Of a DNA stretch of 64,000 nt, positions 44,190 to 53,700 are shown one piece after another. The notes beneath the pieces are model-generated. The model made no database searches, had not been told where the DNA came from, and was given only the letters and a program-made list of their open reading frames with translations. The stretch covers positions 572,661-636,660 of the forward strand of contig NZ_OY761810.1 of assembly GCF_963664915.1 (NCBI RefSeq), written 5' to 3'. A program made the translations under genes and the position numbers. Source of the DNA: an uncultured Caproiciproducens sp. (GTDB lineage: Bacteria; Bacillota; Clostridia; Oscillospirales; Acutalibacteraceae). Each line of letters opens with the position of its first letter. The first letter of the stretch is position 1.

Positions 44190-45620
44190 TTAAATGCTGC
44201 CCCTCATCCATGCTTTGATTTCCTCTTCCGTTGGGTCGACAGGGTCAGGGGAAAGACCGGGGATATATTTGCAGGCTTCATACAGAGCGGGAACAATATT
44301 TTGGTGAACACCCGCGCAGTGGTGGATATACGGCCCTTCAACCAGCTTGGTTTCCCAAAGCGGCCAGTCGTTGACCTCAACATACAGGTAGGTGCCGCGC
44401 GAGAATTTTCCGTGCGTGCCTTTACATTTGCCCATGAACAGCTGATAGTCGCCGTGATCTCCGTCAAACCGCACCATCGTCAGCTCGCCGCCTTTGATTT
44501 CCCCCTCGTGGGTGCCGGGGCAGTGGTCGTCAAACAGAAAATGATTGTTAAAGCAGGTCTGGCATCCGGACGGTACAAGGCTGGGCGGGAAATTTCCGCA
44601 GTGGGTCAGCAGTTCCACATTGTCATTCGTGGTTTGTCTGACGGTTAAGTCCGCAAGGAACGGCGGCGTTTGCTCCAAAGTCGCGGCATAAGCCATAATT
44701 TCTGAAACCGCGCCGCAGATATCGGTCTCGCAGGATACAGGCAGACCCTCGTCGGTCAGAAGCGCGTTCGCAAGGCAGGGCATGATGTGCATGCTCTTCT
44801 GCATCGCGTCCCAGCACTGAATGGCGACAGCGGTGCAAAGCTCGCGGTCCGCGTAATATCTCATTGCCAGCTTCAGAGCGGCAACGCGTTTGACGGACGC
44901 CGCATCCTCCGGCTTGCATTTCACAATTTGCATAATATTTTCAGTAGTTTCTTTCAGCTCCGCGGAATCGGATTTTTCGATTTCCTCGGTCTTAAGCTGA
45001 AGCTCAACCACACTGATCGGATAAATCTGAATCCCAAATTTTTCAATCAGCTCGCCCTCATTGCAGATAACCGACCAGAAGCCGGAAGGACGGGGCCCGA
45101 TTTGCAGAATACGGATTTTATTGAATGCTTTGACCACGTTCGCCGCGCGCAGAAAATTTTCAAATCCACGGATGAAAACGGGATCGTCCACACTGGTATT
45201 GGGAATATAAGTAAAGGGAACATTGAAGCGCCGAAGCACTTTTCCGGTAGCAAACAGACCGCACTGCGTGTCCCTCAGACGAAAACCGTTCTCAAGCGGA
45301 TCTTCATCGCGCGGGCCCCAAAGCAGAACCGGTTTGCCGACCGCTTTACAAACCTTGGCAACCGTATCCTCGGTGCCGAAATTGCAGTGGGGAACGAACA
45401 CAGCGTCAACGTGGTTCGCAATGAATTTTTCCGAAACCCGGTTCGCCATTGCGGTGGAGTCGTACAGAAGACCTTCCTCATTGATGTCGTCTATGCCCAC
45501 AATTTCAATACTGTCGTATTGCTGCATGAACTTAAAAATCAGATCTTTATACTTGCGTGCATCTTCCGCACTGAAGGTAAATCTTCTTGTTGGTGCATAG
45601 CCGATTTTCAATTTTTCCAT
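44190..45620 (-). CDS. L-fucose/L-arabinose isomerase family protein
   Basis: A 476-aa aldose-ketose isomerase-like protein with an N-terminal alpha/beta region (GYAPTRRFTFSAEDARKY, VDAVFVPHCNFGTED, RIGP-like ILQIGPRPSGFW) and a C-terminal domain with CETDICGAVSEIMAYAA and HHCAGVHQNIVPAL that fits the metal site of the FucI/AraA group. It is the first structural gene behind lacI, starting one base after the lacI stop. The substrate is probably an aldopentose or branched aldose. Confidence 0.85.
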   Translation of the reverse strand: MEKLKIGYAPTRRFTFSAEDARKYKDLIFKFMQQYDSIEIVGIDDINEEGLLYDSTAMANRVSEKFIANHVDAVFVPHCNFGTEDTVAKVCKAVGKPVLLWGPRDEDPLENGFRLRDTQCGLFATGKVLRRFNVPFTYIPNTSVDDPVFIRGFENFLRAANVVKAFNKIRILQIGPRPSGFWSVICNEGELIEKFGIQIYPISVVELQLKTEEIEKSDSAELKETTENIMQIVKCKPEDAASVKRVAALKLAMRYYADRELCTAVAIQCWDAMQKSMHIMPCLANALLTDEGLPVSCETDICGAVSEIMAYAATLEQTPPFLADLTVRQTTNDNVELLTHCGNFPPSLVPSGCQTCFNNHFLFDDHCPGTHEGEIKGGELTMVRFDGDHGDYQLFMGKCKGTHGKFSRGTYLYVEVNDWPLWETKLVEGPYIHHCAGVHQNIVPALYEACKYIPGLSPDPVDPTEEEIKAWMRGSI

Positions 45621-45621
45621 A

Positions 45622-46644
45622 TTATACGATCTCCTTTTCGTTTGCAAAAAGCCGCCGTGTGCTCTCCCGTTCGACGAACTCCGTGCATATTTGTGTTTTA
45701 GTTTTTATAGTGCTGCCTGATTTAATGATGCTAACCAGACGCCGAACGGCGAGCGCGCCCATTTCCTGTTTAAAAACCTTGATGGTCGTGAGCGACGGGG
45801 AAGAAATTTCGCAGAAAGGCATGTCGTCAAATCCGATAACAGAAACATCCTTCGGAATACGGTAGCCATGCTCCATCAGCGCCTTGCATGCTCCCAGCGC
45901 AATGTTATCGTTGTCCGAACAAAATGCGGTCGGCAAATCTTTGTGCCTGTCAAGGTAAGCGTTCATATCGCGGTAAGATCCGTCCATGCTTGGGGCAAGC
46001 GGAATCGTATACTGCGGATTGATCGTAAGGCCCGCCCTGTGAAGCGCTCTGCGGTAACCGATTTCCCGGTAATAAAAGTTCTTGATCGGGGTACTGCTTT
46101 TCAGATATCCTATTTTTTCATGTCCGTTTTCAATTAAAAACGTTGCCGCATTGTAAACGGAATCTGTGTTGTCTATAATAACAGCGTCAAAGCTCATGTC
46201 CTCAAACCAGCAGTCCAGCATTACCACCGGACAAACCGCCTGCTTAAACGGCGCCGCGTCTTTTTCGTTAAACTCGGTTGCAAGTACCAGATTTGCAGAA
46301 GTTCTGTCGTTTATAATCTGTTCCAGCAGCCTTGTAAAATTTTCATCGGTCTTATCAAGGTGGCAAATCTCGGTTCTGTATCCGCAGGCCCTGCATTCGT
46401 TTTCCACACCGGAAATCAGCTCCGAAAAGAACGGTGTGTCCGCCACAACGCGGCCGTGTTTTTTATATACGATAAAGCGTATGCTGTTTAACTTCGTATC
46501 ATTGACGTATCCCGCTTCCATGGCTGCCTTAAAAATCAAATCCGAGGTTTCCTTGTTAACCCCTCTTTTATTGTTCAGTGCGTTGGAAATGGTCGCCGGA
46601 GAGAAGCCTGTTATTTCACTGAGTTGTTTAATACTTGTTTTCAT
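45622..46644 (-). CDS. LacI-family repressor of the sugar operon
   Basis: A 340-aa regulator with an N-terminal HTH and hinge (SIKQLSEITGFSPATISNAL, NNKRGVNKET) and a periplasmic-binding-protein-like effector domain (INPQYTIPLAP, FCSDNDNIALGACKALMEHG, PKDVSVIGFDDMPF). GGGAGGAA precedes the ATG. It is the first gene of the operon it should control, and its own promoter carries a candidate operator between -35 and -10, so autoregulation is likely. The inducer would be the operon's sugar or a phosphorylated product. Confidence 0.92.
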   Translation of the reverse strand: MKTSIKQLSEITGFSPATISNALNNKRGVNKETSDLIFKAAMEAGYVNDTKLNSIRFIVYKKHGRVVADTPFFSELISGVENECRACGYRTEICHLDKTDENFTRLLEQIINDRTSANLVLATEFNEKDAAPFKQAVCPVVMLDCWFEDMSFDAVIIDNTDSVYNAATFLIENGHEKIGYLKSSTPIKNFYYREIGYRRALHRAGLTINPQYTIPLAPSMDGSYRDMNAYLDRHKDLPTAFCSDNDNIALGACKALMEHGYRIPKDVSVIGFDDMPFCEISSPSLTTIKVFKQEMGALAVRRLVSIIKSGSTIKTKTQICTEFVERESTRRLFANEKEIV

Positions 46645-46669
46645 CGGATTTCCTCCCTTGACTGTTCAA

Positions 46670-46698
46670 AGTATAAAATATTTATATAAACATTTCAA
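46670..46698 (-). promoter_or_regulatory. lacI operon promoter with operator in the spacer
   Basis: On the minus strand TTGAAA (46698-46693), a 17-bp spacer and TATACT (46675-46670). The spacer is an imperfect A/T palindrome. The same TAAAATATTTA core recurs at 46844-46866, about 170 bases upstream, so two operators could bridge by looping. Confidence 0.75.
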
Positions 46699-46843
46699 TT
46701 AAAATATAGCCTAAAATTATTAGTTTATCTCTTTTTTGTTTAATCATACGGATTACAGTTTAAAATTTTTAGCTATTTACATGATTTGTTTTCCTTAGTT
46801 TTCGTAATAACCGTTATAATATGGATTTTTAGATATAATATAA

Positions 46844-46866
46844 TAAAATATTTAAATAAATCGTTT
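46844..46866 (-). promoter_or_regulatory. Second candidate LacI operator, distal copy
   Basis: TAAAATATTTAAATAAATCGTTT shares its first 17 positions with the promoter copy at 46674-46695 except one base. The interval between (46699-46843) is A/T rich and has no gene I can support. Confidence 0.5.
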
Positions 46867-46916
46867 GTATGTTTTAGATTGTAAAAGCAGGTCCTATTTG
46901 CAGGATGATTTTAGAA

Positions 46917-46955
46917 TAAAAGCCGTGAATACCAGAAGGTATCCGCGGCTTTTAT
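46917..46955 (-). terminator. Bidirectional-looking terminator after ybaK
   Basis: AGCCG-TGAATACC and GGTATCC-GCGGCT form a 13-bp imperfect stem with an AGAA loop; T runs flank both sides. It lies 66 bases downstream of the ybaK stop. Confidence 0.8.
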
Positions 46956-47020
46956 TGATGTGCGTATTGGGAAAGCGGTTTTACACGCGGGATCATCCCG
47001 ATCCTCCTACACATGTATTC

Positions 47021-47503
47021 CTACTGTGTAAGCGCCGCGGTCTTTCCGCCGATGAAACGGAGCAGTTCCAAGGGGGCAACCTCCACCTGCGAGCCGATTT
47101 TCCCGGCGCTGACAATGATGGTCGGCAGCTGTTCACAGCTGCTGTCAATCACCGTTTTAAACTGCTTTTTCATGCCGATGGGGGAACAGCCGCCGCGGAT
47201 ATACCCGGTGACTTTATTGATTTCATCCACATGAATCATTCCAACCGATTTTTCACCCACGCTTTTTGCGGCCGCCTTCAGATTCAGTTCCAATGCAACC
47301 GGAATCACAAAAACGAAATAGTCACGGCTCGCCCCGCGGGTCACCAGCGTTTTGAAAACCTGCTCCTCATTCTGCCCCAGTTTATGTGCGACGGAAACAC
47401 CGTCGATTTTGCCGTCCTCATGGTCGTAAAAATAATATTGATACGGTATTTTTGCCTGATCCAGAATTCGCATTACATTCGTTTTATTGTTGTCTTTTGC
47501 CAT
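47021..47503 (-). CDS. ybaK: Cys-tRNA(Pro)/Cys-tRNA(Cys) deacylase
   Basis: Hydrolyses cysteine wrongly attached to tRNA(Pro) by prolyl-tRNA synthetase. The 160-aa single YbaK/EbsC domain has NVMRILDQAKIPYQYY, EEQVFKTLVTRG with the key Lys, FVFVIPVALELNLKAAAK and the GYIRGGCSPIGMKK loop. It is the third gene behind the Cys T-box, after cysE and cysS, so a quality-control step for Cys-tRNA is tied to cysteine supply. Confidence 0.93.
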   Translation of the reverse strand: MAKDNNKTNVMRILDQAKIPYQYYFYDHEDGKIDGVSVAHKLGQNEEQVFKTLVTRGASRDYFVFVIPVALELNLKAAAKSVGEKSVGMIHVDEINKVTGYIRGGCSPIGMKKQFKTVIDSSCEQLPTIIVSAGKIGSQVEVAPLELLRFIGGKTAALTQ

Positions 47504-47536
47504 TTCTGTTCTGCCTTTCGTTTCAGCGCAGCGAAT

Positions 47537-48943
47537 TTATTGCTCTATTTTCCATTTGATGCCCTGTGCCGTATCTTCCAGCACCACATGCCGTGCTTTC
47601 AGTTCGTCGCGTATTTTATCGGCCGTCACCCAGTCCTTGTCTTTTCTCGCCTGTGTGCGCGCGGCAATCAAATCTTCAATTTCCTCGTCGATCGAAGTCT
47701 CTTTTTTCACATAAAGCAGGCCGAGCACGTCGGCAAGCTCCTGAAACAAGTTCAGCGCAAAACGGCACAGCTCTTTTGACGGCGCGGTAGAAGCGTTTAG
47801 GCTGGAATTAATGTCGCGCGCCAGATCAAACAGCGCGGAAATCGCATCGGCTGTGTTCAGGTCGTCTTCCATCGCTTCGATGAAATGGTCCTGATATTCG
47901 CTTAACCTGCGGCGGACGGCATGTTCGCCCTCTTTTTCACCGGACAGGGCATGGTCAATTAAAAACAGCAGATTGTCGCGGCAATTGTAAAGCCGTTCAA
48001 GCGCGGCCTGACACTGTTCGATCACATCTTCGCTGTAATTGATGGGGGTACGGTAATGCGAAGCAACCATCAGGTAGCGGATGGGTTCATAACCGTACCG
48101 TTCGGCAACGTCGCGCACCGTGAAGAAATTTCCAAGGCTCTTGCTCATTTTACGGTTGTCTACATTGATGTAACCGTTGTGCATCCAGTAGTTCGCAAAC
48201 TGCACGCCGTTGCAGGATTCGCTCTGAGCAATTTCATTCTCGTGGTGCGGAAAAATTAAATCCTGTCCGCCGCAGTGAATGTCAATTGTTTTTCCGAGAT
48301 AGCGGCGCGCCATGGCAGAGCACTCAATGTGCCAGCCCGGCCGACCCTCACCCCATGGGGAAATCCAGCTGGGTTCGCCGGGCTTTGCACCTTTCCAAAG
48401 GGCAAAATCCATGGCGTCCTCTTTAATTTCACCGGTGGCAATGCGCGCGCCGGCCTGCAGATCCTCCAGCGGCTGATGGGACAGCTTTCCGTAGTCCGCG
48501 TCCTTCTTCGTGCGGAAATAAACATCCCCGTTGCTGGTGGGATAGGCAAAGCCCTTTTCAACCAGATCGGTAATGATATTGATAATTTCATCGATATTTT
48601 CGGTTGCGAGCGGATGAACCGTTGCGGGGCGCACGTTGAGTCCCTTCGCATCCGACTGATACTCTTCGATATACCGCTCTGAAACCGCCAGGTAATCGCT
48701 GCCTTCTTCCTTCGCCTTATTGATGATCTTATCATCGATATCGGTAAAGTTCTGGACAAAGGTGACCTTCATGCCCCGGTATTCAAAATAGCGGCGCAGT
48801 ACGTCAAACACACAGATCGGCCGTGCGTTGCCGATATGGATGTAGTTGTACACCGTAGGACCGCACGCGTATATTTTCGCTTCTCCCACGGTCAGCGGAA
48901 CAAATTCTTCTTTTTGGCGCGTCAACGTATTGTAAATTTTCAT
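47537..48943 (-). CDS. cysS: Cysteinyl-tRNA synthetase
   Basis: Charges tRNA(Cys). The 468-aa class I enzyme has the HIGH-type motif YIHIGNARP, KMSKS in NRKMSKSLGNFF, and zinc ligands in YACGPTVYN, a central Cys region and GGQDLIFPHHENEIAQ. Its start overlaps the cysE stop by four bases, so translation is coupled. Confidence 0.97.
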   Translation of the reverse strand: MKIYNTLTRQKEEFVPLTVGEAKIYACGPTVYNYIHIGNARPICVFDVLRRYFEYRGMKVTFVQNFTDIDDKIINKAKEEGSDYLAVSERYIEEYQSDAKGLNVRPATVHPLATENIDEIINIITDLVEKGFAYPTSNGDVYFRTKKDADYGKLSHQPLEDLQAGARIATGEIKEDAMDFALWKGAKPGEPSWISPWGEGRPGWHIECSAMARRYLGKTIDIHCGGQDLIFPHHENEIAQSESCNGVQFANYWMHNGYINVDNRKMSKSLGNFFTVRDVAERYGYEPIRYLMVASHYRTPINYSEDVIEQCQAALERLYNCRDNLLFLIDHALSGEKEGEHAVRRRLSEYQDHFIEAMEDDLNTADAISALFDLARDINSSLNASTAPSKELCRFALNLFQELADVLGLLYVKKETSIDEEIEDLIAARTQARKDKDWVTADKIRDELKARHVVLEDTAQGIKWKIEQ

Positions 48944-49593
48944 CTCTGCATTTCCTCTCTTTGACTGATCGTTATATTAAGCTGTTTTTGCATATCCTGT
49001 AGTTTTATCTGCATTTGACACAGTTCCTGCGCGATTGGGTCGGCGATATGAATCTGATCCAGATTGCACGGCCGCACACCGTTCAGACGGACGATCCTTG
49101 CCGGCACGCCGACCGCCGTCGCATTGTCCGGCACCTCGTCGAGCACCACAGCGCCCGCCGCAACGCGGGCATTGTCCCCCACGCGGAACGGGCCGAGCAC
49201 CTTTGCCCCCGAGCCGACCATCACGTTGTCACCGAGGGTGGGGTGACGCTTTCCGTGATCTTTTCCGGTGCCGCCGAGCGTGACGCCCTGATAGAGCGTG
49301 CAGTTGTCGCCGATAACGGCAGTTTCGCCGATCACCACGCCCATGCCATGGTCGATAAACAGTCCCTTGCCGATCTGCGCGCCGGGGTGTATCTCAATTC
49401 CAGTCTTATGCCGTGCGCGCTGCGATAAATACCGCGCAATAAATTTCATGTTATGCTGGTAAAACCAGTGCGCCTTTCGGTAGGCGTGAACCGCCTTGAA
49501 ACCGGAATAAAGAAAATACACCTCTATTCTGGATCTTGCCGCCGGATCACGGTCCATGACCGAATCAAGTTCCTCTTTGAGTTTTGTAAACAT
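48940..49593 (-). CDS. cysE: Serine O-acetyltransferase
   Basis: Acetylates serine with acetyl-CoA to O-acetylserine, the first step of cysteine synthesis. The 217-aa protein has an N-terminal helical domain and a left-handed beta-helix with hexapeptide repeats (IHPGAQIGKGLFIDHGMGVV, GETAVIGDNCTLYQGVTLGG, GDNVMVGSGAKVLGP). The start at 49593 follows GGAGG with short spacing; an upstream ATG at 49608 is less likely. It heads cysE-cysS-ybaK behind the T-box. Confidence 0.95.
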   Translation of the reverse strand: MFTKLKEELDSVMDRDPAARSRIEVYFLYSGFKAVHAYRKAHWFYQHNMKFIARYLSQRARHKTGIEIHPGAQIGKGLFIDHGMGVVIGETAVIGDNCTLYQGVTLGGTGKDHGKRHPTLGDNVMVGSGAKVLGPFRVGDNARVAAGAVVLDEVPDNATAVGVPARIVRLNGVRPCNLDQIHIADPIAQELCQMQIKLQDMQKQLNITISQREEMQR

Positions 49594-49606
49594 ATCTGCC
49601 TCCAAC

Positions 49607-49840
49607 AAAAAAAGACCGCCCGCGTCCCCAAATAGGGACGGAGGCGGTCATTATACCGCGGTTCCACTCCGTTTTATTACTCGTAGGCCCGTAACGGTGC
49701 CAGCCGTGCGGGGATACTTTATTTCCCCCCGCCTGCTTACGGATGCATTTCGCCGCCCGCCGTGCAAAAAGCGCTTCCAGCCCAGGCGCTTTCTCTCTGA
49801 TACCCGCGTTGCGGTTACTTCTTCCGCTCATCGCATTTTA
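49607..49840 (-). promoter_or_regulatory. T-box leader of cysE-cysS-ybaK, apparent Cys (UGC) specifier
   Basis: On the minus strand the T-box GGAGTGGAACCGCGG is present (about 49658-49672), followed by the terminator stem GACCGCC..../GGCGGTC and a T7 run (about 49607-49649). In stem I a GAAATGCATCC stretch near 49741-49752 fits a specifier loop with UGC (Cys). Uncharged tRNA(Cys) would switch the operon on. A weak promoter (TTGTCA near 49875-49880 with TATA-rich sequence after it) may serve it. Confidence 0.9.
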
Positions 49841-49955
49841 ATCGTACTGATAATATAGCATGGTTATAAAAGAATGTGACAATAGTATATACCAAAATAT
49901 TTGTTAAGTAAACCCCCGCCAAAGGGCATGTAAAATATTTACTATTCGCCAGCAC

Positions 49956-50555
49956 CTATTTCGTCGTATTGATAACCCCGATATTCTGCACGATGTAAAT
50001 CACGCCGGAAAGCAGCGCAAAAAAGGTCGCGATCAAAATCAAAGCATATCCGATTCCGTCAAATACCGCCGCGCTTGATACTCCGCCAAACGTAAAGGGA
50101 GAAATCCGCCCCAGCGAAACCAGCTCCTGAACATACTGAAAAACAAGGATGGCGGTAATCGCGACGATCTGACTGACCGTCTTTATTTTTCCCCATCTGT
50201 TCGCGGCAATGACAACGCCGTTGTCAATGGCAACAAGGCGGATGGAGGTTACCATAAATTCACGCGCGATAATTAAAATAACACACCATGAAGCCGCCAG
50301 TCTGAGGTCAACAAAACAGACAAGAGCCGAAACCACAAGGATTTTATCGGCAAGAGGGTCAAGGAATTTCCCGAAATTGGTAACCTGATTGTTTTTGCGG
50401 GCCAGTTTGCCGTCATAGTGGTCGGTGAGCGCCGCGCCCCCGAACAGGATCGCCGCCCAAAGGTAATGATGCGGAATTCCAGGAATCAAAAGCACTGCGA
50501 CAAAAAAAGGAACCAGTATAATGCGCATAACGGTTAATTTATTTGGCAGGTTCAT
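49956..50555 (-). CDS. pgsA: CDP-diacylglycerol-glycerol-3-phosphate 3-phosphatidyltransferase
   Basis: Makes phosphatidylglycerol phosphate in the membrane. The 199-aa protein has four to six helices and the CDP-alcohol phosphotransferase motif (DHYDGKLAR, eight residues, then G-x3-D-x3-D in GKFLDPLAD) near residues 42-68. It overlaps the rimO stop by four bases and ends the recA-recX-rimO-pgsA run. Confidence 0.96.
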   Translation of the reverse strand: MNLPNKLTVMRIILVPFFVAVLLIPGIPHHYLWAAILFGGAALTDHYDGKLARKNNQVTNFGKFLDPLADKILVVSALVCFVDLRLAASWCVILIIAREFMVTSIRLVAIDNGVVIAANRWGKIKTVSQIVAITAILVFQYVQELVSLGRISPFTFGGVSSAAVFDGIGYALILIATFFALLSGVIYIVQNIGVINTTK

Positions 50556-51898
50556 TCCCGCGCCTCCTCGATAACGATTTCTCCGGTCAGGTCACAATCA
50601 ACACACTCTGTTATTTTTACAGCCACAAAGCTTCCGCTTTTTGGCTTTACGCCTTTTGCAGTAAAGAATATTTTACCGTCCACATCGGGGGAATCGGCAC
50701 AGGAGCGGCCGAACCAGCAATCCGCGTAACGGTCAAACCCTTCCACAAGCACACGAACGGTTTTTCCGATCTGCTTTTCTCCCCATTCCTGCATGATATT
50801 CATTTGGTCTTCCATAATCAGATCCATATGGTGCCGCTTGACATCTTCGTCAATCTGATCCGGCATTTCCGCTGCGGCGGTGCCTTCCTCCTGCGAATAC
50901 GTGAAACAGCCGAGCCGTTCGAACCGGATTTCACGGACGAATTCGGCAAGCTGTGTAAAGTCCTCTTCCGTTTCGCCGGGGAACCCGGTGATGAGCGTGG
51001 TTCGCAAAATAAGGTTTGGAATTGTTGCACGCATTTTCTCAATCAGCGCGGTCAATTCTTTTCTGCTTCCTGTGCGGTGCATCGCTTTTAAAAGGCGTGC
51101 GCTGCAATGCTGAAGCGGTAAATCCATATATTTTACGATTTTATCTTCAGTAGCGATGGTTTGCAGCAGTTCGTCGGTAATATAGTCGGGGTAACAGTAC
51201 AAAATACGAATCCATTCAATGCCATCAATTTTGCAAAGTTCCTTTAACAGCTGAGGGAGCATCAACTTGCCATTCAGATCCCAGCCATAACGCGTGGTGT
51301 CCTGTGCGATTAAAATCAGCTCTTTCGCGCCGCCGCGGACAAGCGTTTGTGCTTCACAGACAATGTCTTCCATCGTCCTTGAGCGGTAACGCCCGCGGAT
51401 AAACGGAATTGCGCAGTATGCGCAGCGGTTGTCGCATCCTTCCGCGATTTTAAGATAAGCAAAATATCCCGGTGTGGACAAACGTCGTTCCCCGTTGAGT
51501 GGCAGAAGCGTTTTTTCGGGAAAACTCTCCACTTTTACACCGCTCAGAGCCTGTTCGATCACTGCGGCAATGTCGCTGTCCGCGCCGATTCCGGCAACGG
51601 CGTCCACCTCCGGCAGTTCTTTCAGAATTTCCTCGCGGTAGCGCTCAGCCAAACACCCGGTGACGATAATTGCCTTGATTTTCCCCTCGGCCTTCAATTT
51701 GGCAAGCTCCAGGATTTCCTCAATGGATTCTTTTTTCGCCGCATCGATAAAACCGCAGGTATTGACGATTGCGGCATCCGCAAGAGCGGCGTCGTCCCGG
51801 ATTTCATAGCCCGCCTTTTGCAGCGTGGCCATCATCATTTCGCCGTCAACCTGATTTTTGGCGCAGCCAAGGCTCACCAGTCCTACACTATATGACAT
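50552..51898 (-). CDS. rimO: Ribosomal protein S12 methylthiotransferase
   Basis: Radical SAM enzyme that methylthiolates Asp of ribosomal protein S12. The 448-aa protein has the N-terminal cluster domain (SLGCAKNQVDGEMM, VNTCGFIDAAKKES and VTGCLAERY holding the three Cys), the radical SAM CxxxCxxC in EGCDNRCAYCAIP, and a C-terminal TRAM domain. It starts directly at the recX stop. Confidence 0.97.
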   Translation of the reverse strand: MSYSVGLVSLGCAKNQVDGEMMMATLQKAGYEIRDDAALADAAIVNTCGFIDAAKKESIEEILELAKLKAEGKIKAIIVTGCLAERYREEILKELPEVDAVAGIGADSDIAAVIEQALSGVKVESFPEKTLLPLNGERRLSTPGYFAYLKIAEGCDNRCAYCAIPFIRGRYRSRTMEDIVCEAQTLVRGGAKELILIAQDTTRYGWDLNGKLMLPQLLKELCKIDGIEWIRILYCYPDYITDELLQTIATEDKIVKYMDLPLQHCSARLLKAMHRTGSRKELTALIEKMRATIPNLILRTTLITGFPGETEEDFTQLAEFVREIRFERLGCFTYSQEEGTAAAEMPDQIDEDVKRHHMDLIMEDQMNIMQEWGEKQIGKTVRVLVEGFDRYADCWFGRSCADSPDVDGKIFFTAKGVKPKSGSFVAVKITECVDCDLTGEIVIEEARE

Positions 51899-52510
51899 TT
51901 ATTCGTCCTCATTTTCAAATTGATTTAACGCGGTCCGTATGTCGTCCCAGCTGTAGCCGAGTCTTTGCAGCGCGGCAATACTTCGGCGGCGGCCTTTTTC
52001 GTCGTCCAGCAGCCGTCCGTATTTTTTATGAATCAGTTCCGTGATTTTTTGCACGGGGTCGGGGGCGATTTCGTCAACAATCTGCTGGGCAAGCTCGTCT
52101 TCAATCCCTTTTTGCAGAAGCTCGCGCCGCACGCGCGACGCGGAAAATCCCTTGCGGCGCAGAAGATCCGCTGCCAGACTGCGCGCATATTCTTCATCGT
52201 TGACAAGGCCGATCTCCACCATATGCTGCGCCGCCGCTTCGGCGGCCTCCCGGGATGCGACCCTGCTGATTTTTTCAGCCAGTTCCTTTTTCGAATGGCT
52301 CCGGTGTTCCAGAAGATAGAGCGCCTTTTCCCCCGCGCGCCGGTTCTCACTCGATATCATCAGCTCATGAAGCTGTTCGTCATCCATTTCGCGCCCGGGT
52401 TTTAAACCCGATTTCAAAAGCGTTTCCGTGTCGATATTGACGGCGAATTCGCCGTCAATAAACAGTGCCGAAAGCCCTTTCCTGCGCGGTTCAATCGCTG
52501 TGATCAGCAT
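51899..52510 (-). CDS. recX: Regulatory protein RecX
   Basis: Binds RecA filaments and modulates recombination. The 203-aa protein is made of tandem three-helix repeats, for example ALYLLEHRSHSKKELAEKIS and RKGFSASRVRRELLQKGI. It overlaps the recA stop by one base (ATGA/TGATG junction), so it is translationally coupled to recA as in many Firmicutes. Confidence 0.93.
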   Translation of the reverse strand: MLITAIEPRRKGLSALFIDGEFAVNIDTETLLKSGLKPGREMDDEQLHELMISSENRRAGEKALYLLEHRSHSKKELAEKISRVASREAAEAAAQHMVEIGLVNDEEYARSLAADLLRRKGFSASRVRRELLQKGIEDELAQQIVDEIAPDPVQKITELIHKKYGRLLDDEKGRRRSIAALQRLGYSWDDIRTALNQFENEDE

Positions 52511-53619
52511 CAGTCGTCGGCAGAAATGTCAATGCTGGCAGACTTGCCGCGTCCGCTTGCTTTTGCCGGCGCAGGAGGCGCTACCTCCACCGGTTTCGCA
52601 GCAGAAGCGGTCGTCGGAGCATTCTTGGTGTAAAGCTTCAGCACATTTTCCTTGACAAGTACTTCCACTTCACTGGCAATATCGGCGTTTTCCGCCAAAA
52701 AGGTTTTCGAGTTGTCACGGCCCTGCCCGAGCCGCGTTTCCTTAAACGAGAACCAAGCGCCGCTCTTCTGAATAATCTCAAGTTTTACCGCCAGATCCAG
52801 CAGCTCCCCTTCGCGGGAAATTCCCCTGCCGTACATTACGTCAAACTCCGCCTCGCGGAACGGCGGAGCTATTTTATTTTTTACAACCTTCGCGCGGGTG
52901 CGCGAGCCGATCATTTCGGTACCGTTTTTCAGGGTTTCAATTTTGCGGATATCAATTCTGACGGAAGCATAAAATTTCAGTGCGCGGCCGCCGGGGGTCA
53001 CCTCGGGACTGCCGTACATCACGCCGACCTTTTCACGGAGCTGATTGATGAAAATAGCGACGCAGTTAGATTTGGAAATCGCGCCTGCCAGCTTGCGCAG
53101 CGCCTGGCTCATCAGGCGGGCCTGCAAACCAACGTGGCTGTCGCCCATTTCTCCCTCGATTTCGGCACGCGGCACAAGCGCCGCCACCGAGTCGATAACA
53201 ATAACGTCAATGGCGCCGGAGCGCACAAGCGCCTCTGTAATTTCCAATGCCTGTTCGCCGGTATCCGGCTGTGAAACAAGCAAGGAATCGACATCAACAC
53301 CCAAAGCACGGGCGTATATCGGGTCGAGCGCATGCTCCACGTCGATAAACGCCGCATTGCCCCCGTTTTTTTGTCCCTGTGCGATACAGTGGAGGGCAAG
53401 CGTAGTTTTACCGGAACTTTCCGGTCCGTAAATTTCGACGATACGGCCACGCGGAAGTCCGCCGATGCCAAGCGCTAAATCAAGCGACAGGGAGCCGGTC
53501 GGGATTGCCTCCACGTGCATTGCCTCGTTTTGACCCAGGCGCATGACCGCGCCCTTGCCGAACTGCTTTTCAATCTGCGCCAGCGCCGTTTCAAGTGCTG
53601 CGTTTTTATCTGTCGCCAT
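52510..53619 (-). CDS. recA: RecA recombinase
   Basis: Forms filaments on single-stranded DNA for strand exchange and drives LexA self-cleavage. The 369-aa protein has Walker [13 protein letters not shown], the [21 protein letters not shown] Walker B region (quoted in part as [12 protein letters not shown]), [14 protein letters not shown] and [14 protein letters not shown]. The C-terminal tail is Ala/Pro-rich. GGAGGG precedes the ATG. A SOS box and promoter lie upstream. Confidence 0.97.
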   Translation of the reverse strand: MATDKNAALETALAQIEKQFGKGAVMRLGQNEAMHVEAIPTGSLSLDLALGIGGLPRGRIVEIYGPESSGKTTLALHCIAQGQKNGGNAAFIDVEHALDPIYARALGVDVDSLLVSQPDTGEQALEITEALVRSGAIDVIVIDSVAALVPRAEIEGEMGDSHVGLQARLMSQALRKLAGAISKSNCVAIFINQLREKVGVMYGSPEVTPGGRALKFYASVRIDIRKIETLKNGTEMIGSRTRAKVVKNKIAPPFREAEFDVMYGRGISREGELLDLAVKLEIIQKSGAWFSFKETRLGQGRDNSKTFLAENADIASEVEVLVKENVLKLYTKNAPTTASAAKPVEVAPPAPAKASGRGKSASIDISADD

Positions 53620-53700
53620 AGTTTCCCTCCGATTTTATGACAGGCCGCGGTTTCCATGATTCTTCTGTCACGGCCTCAAGTTTGTTATCACGTTAAGAAA

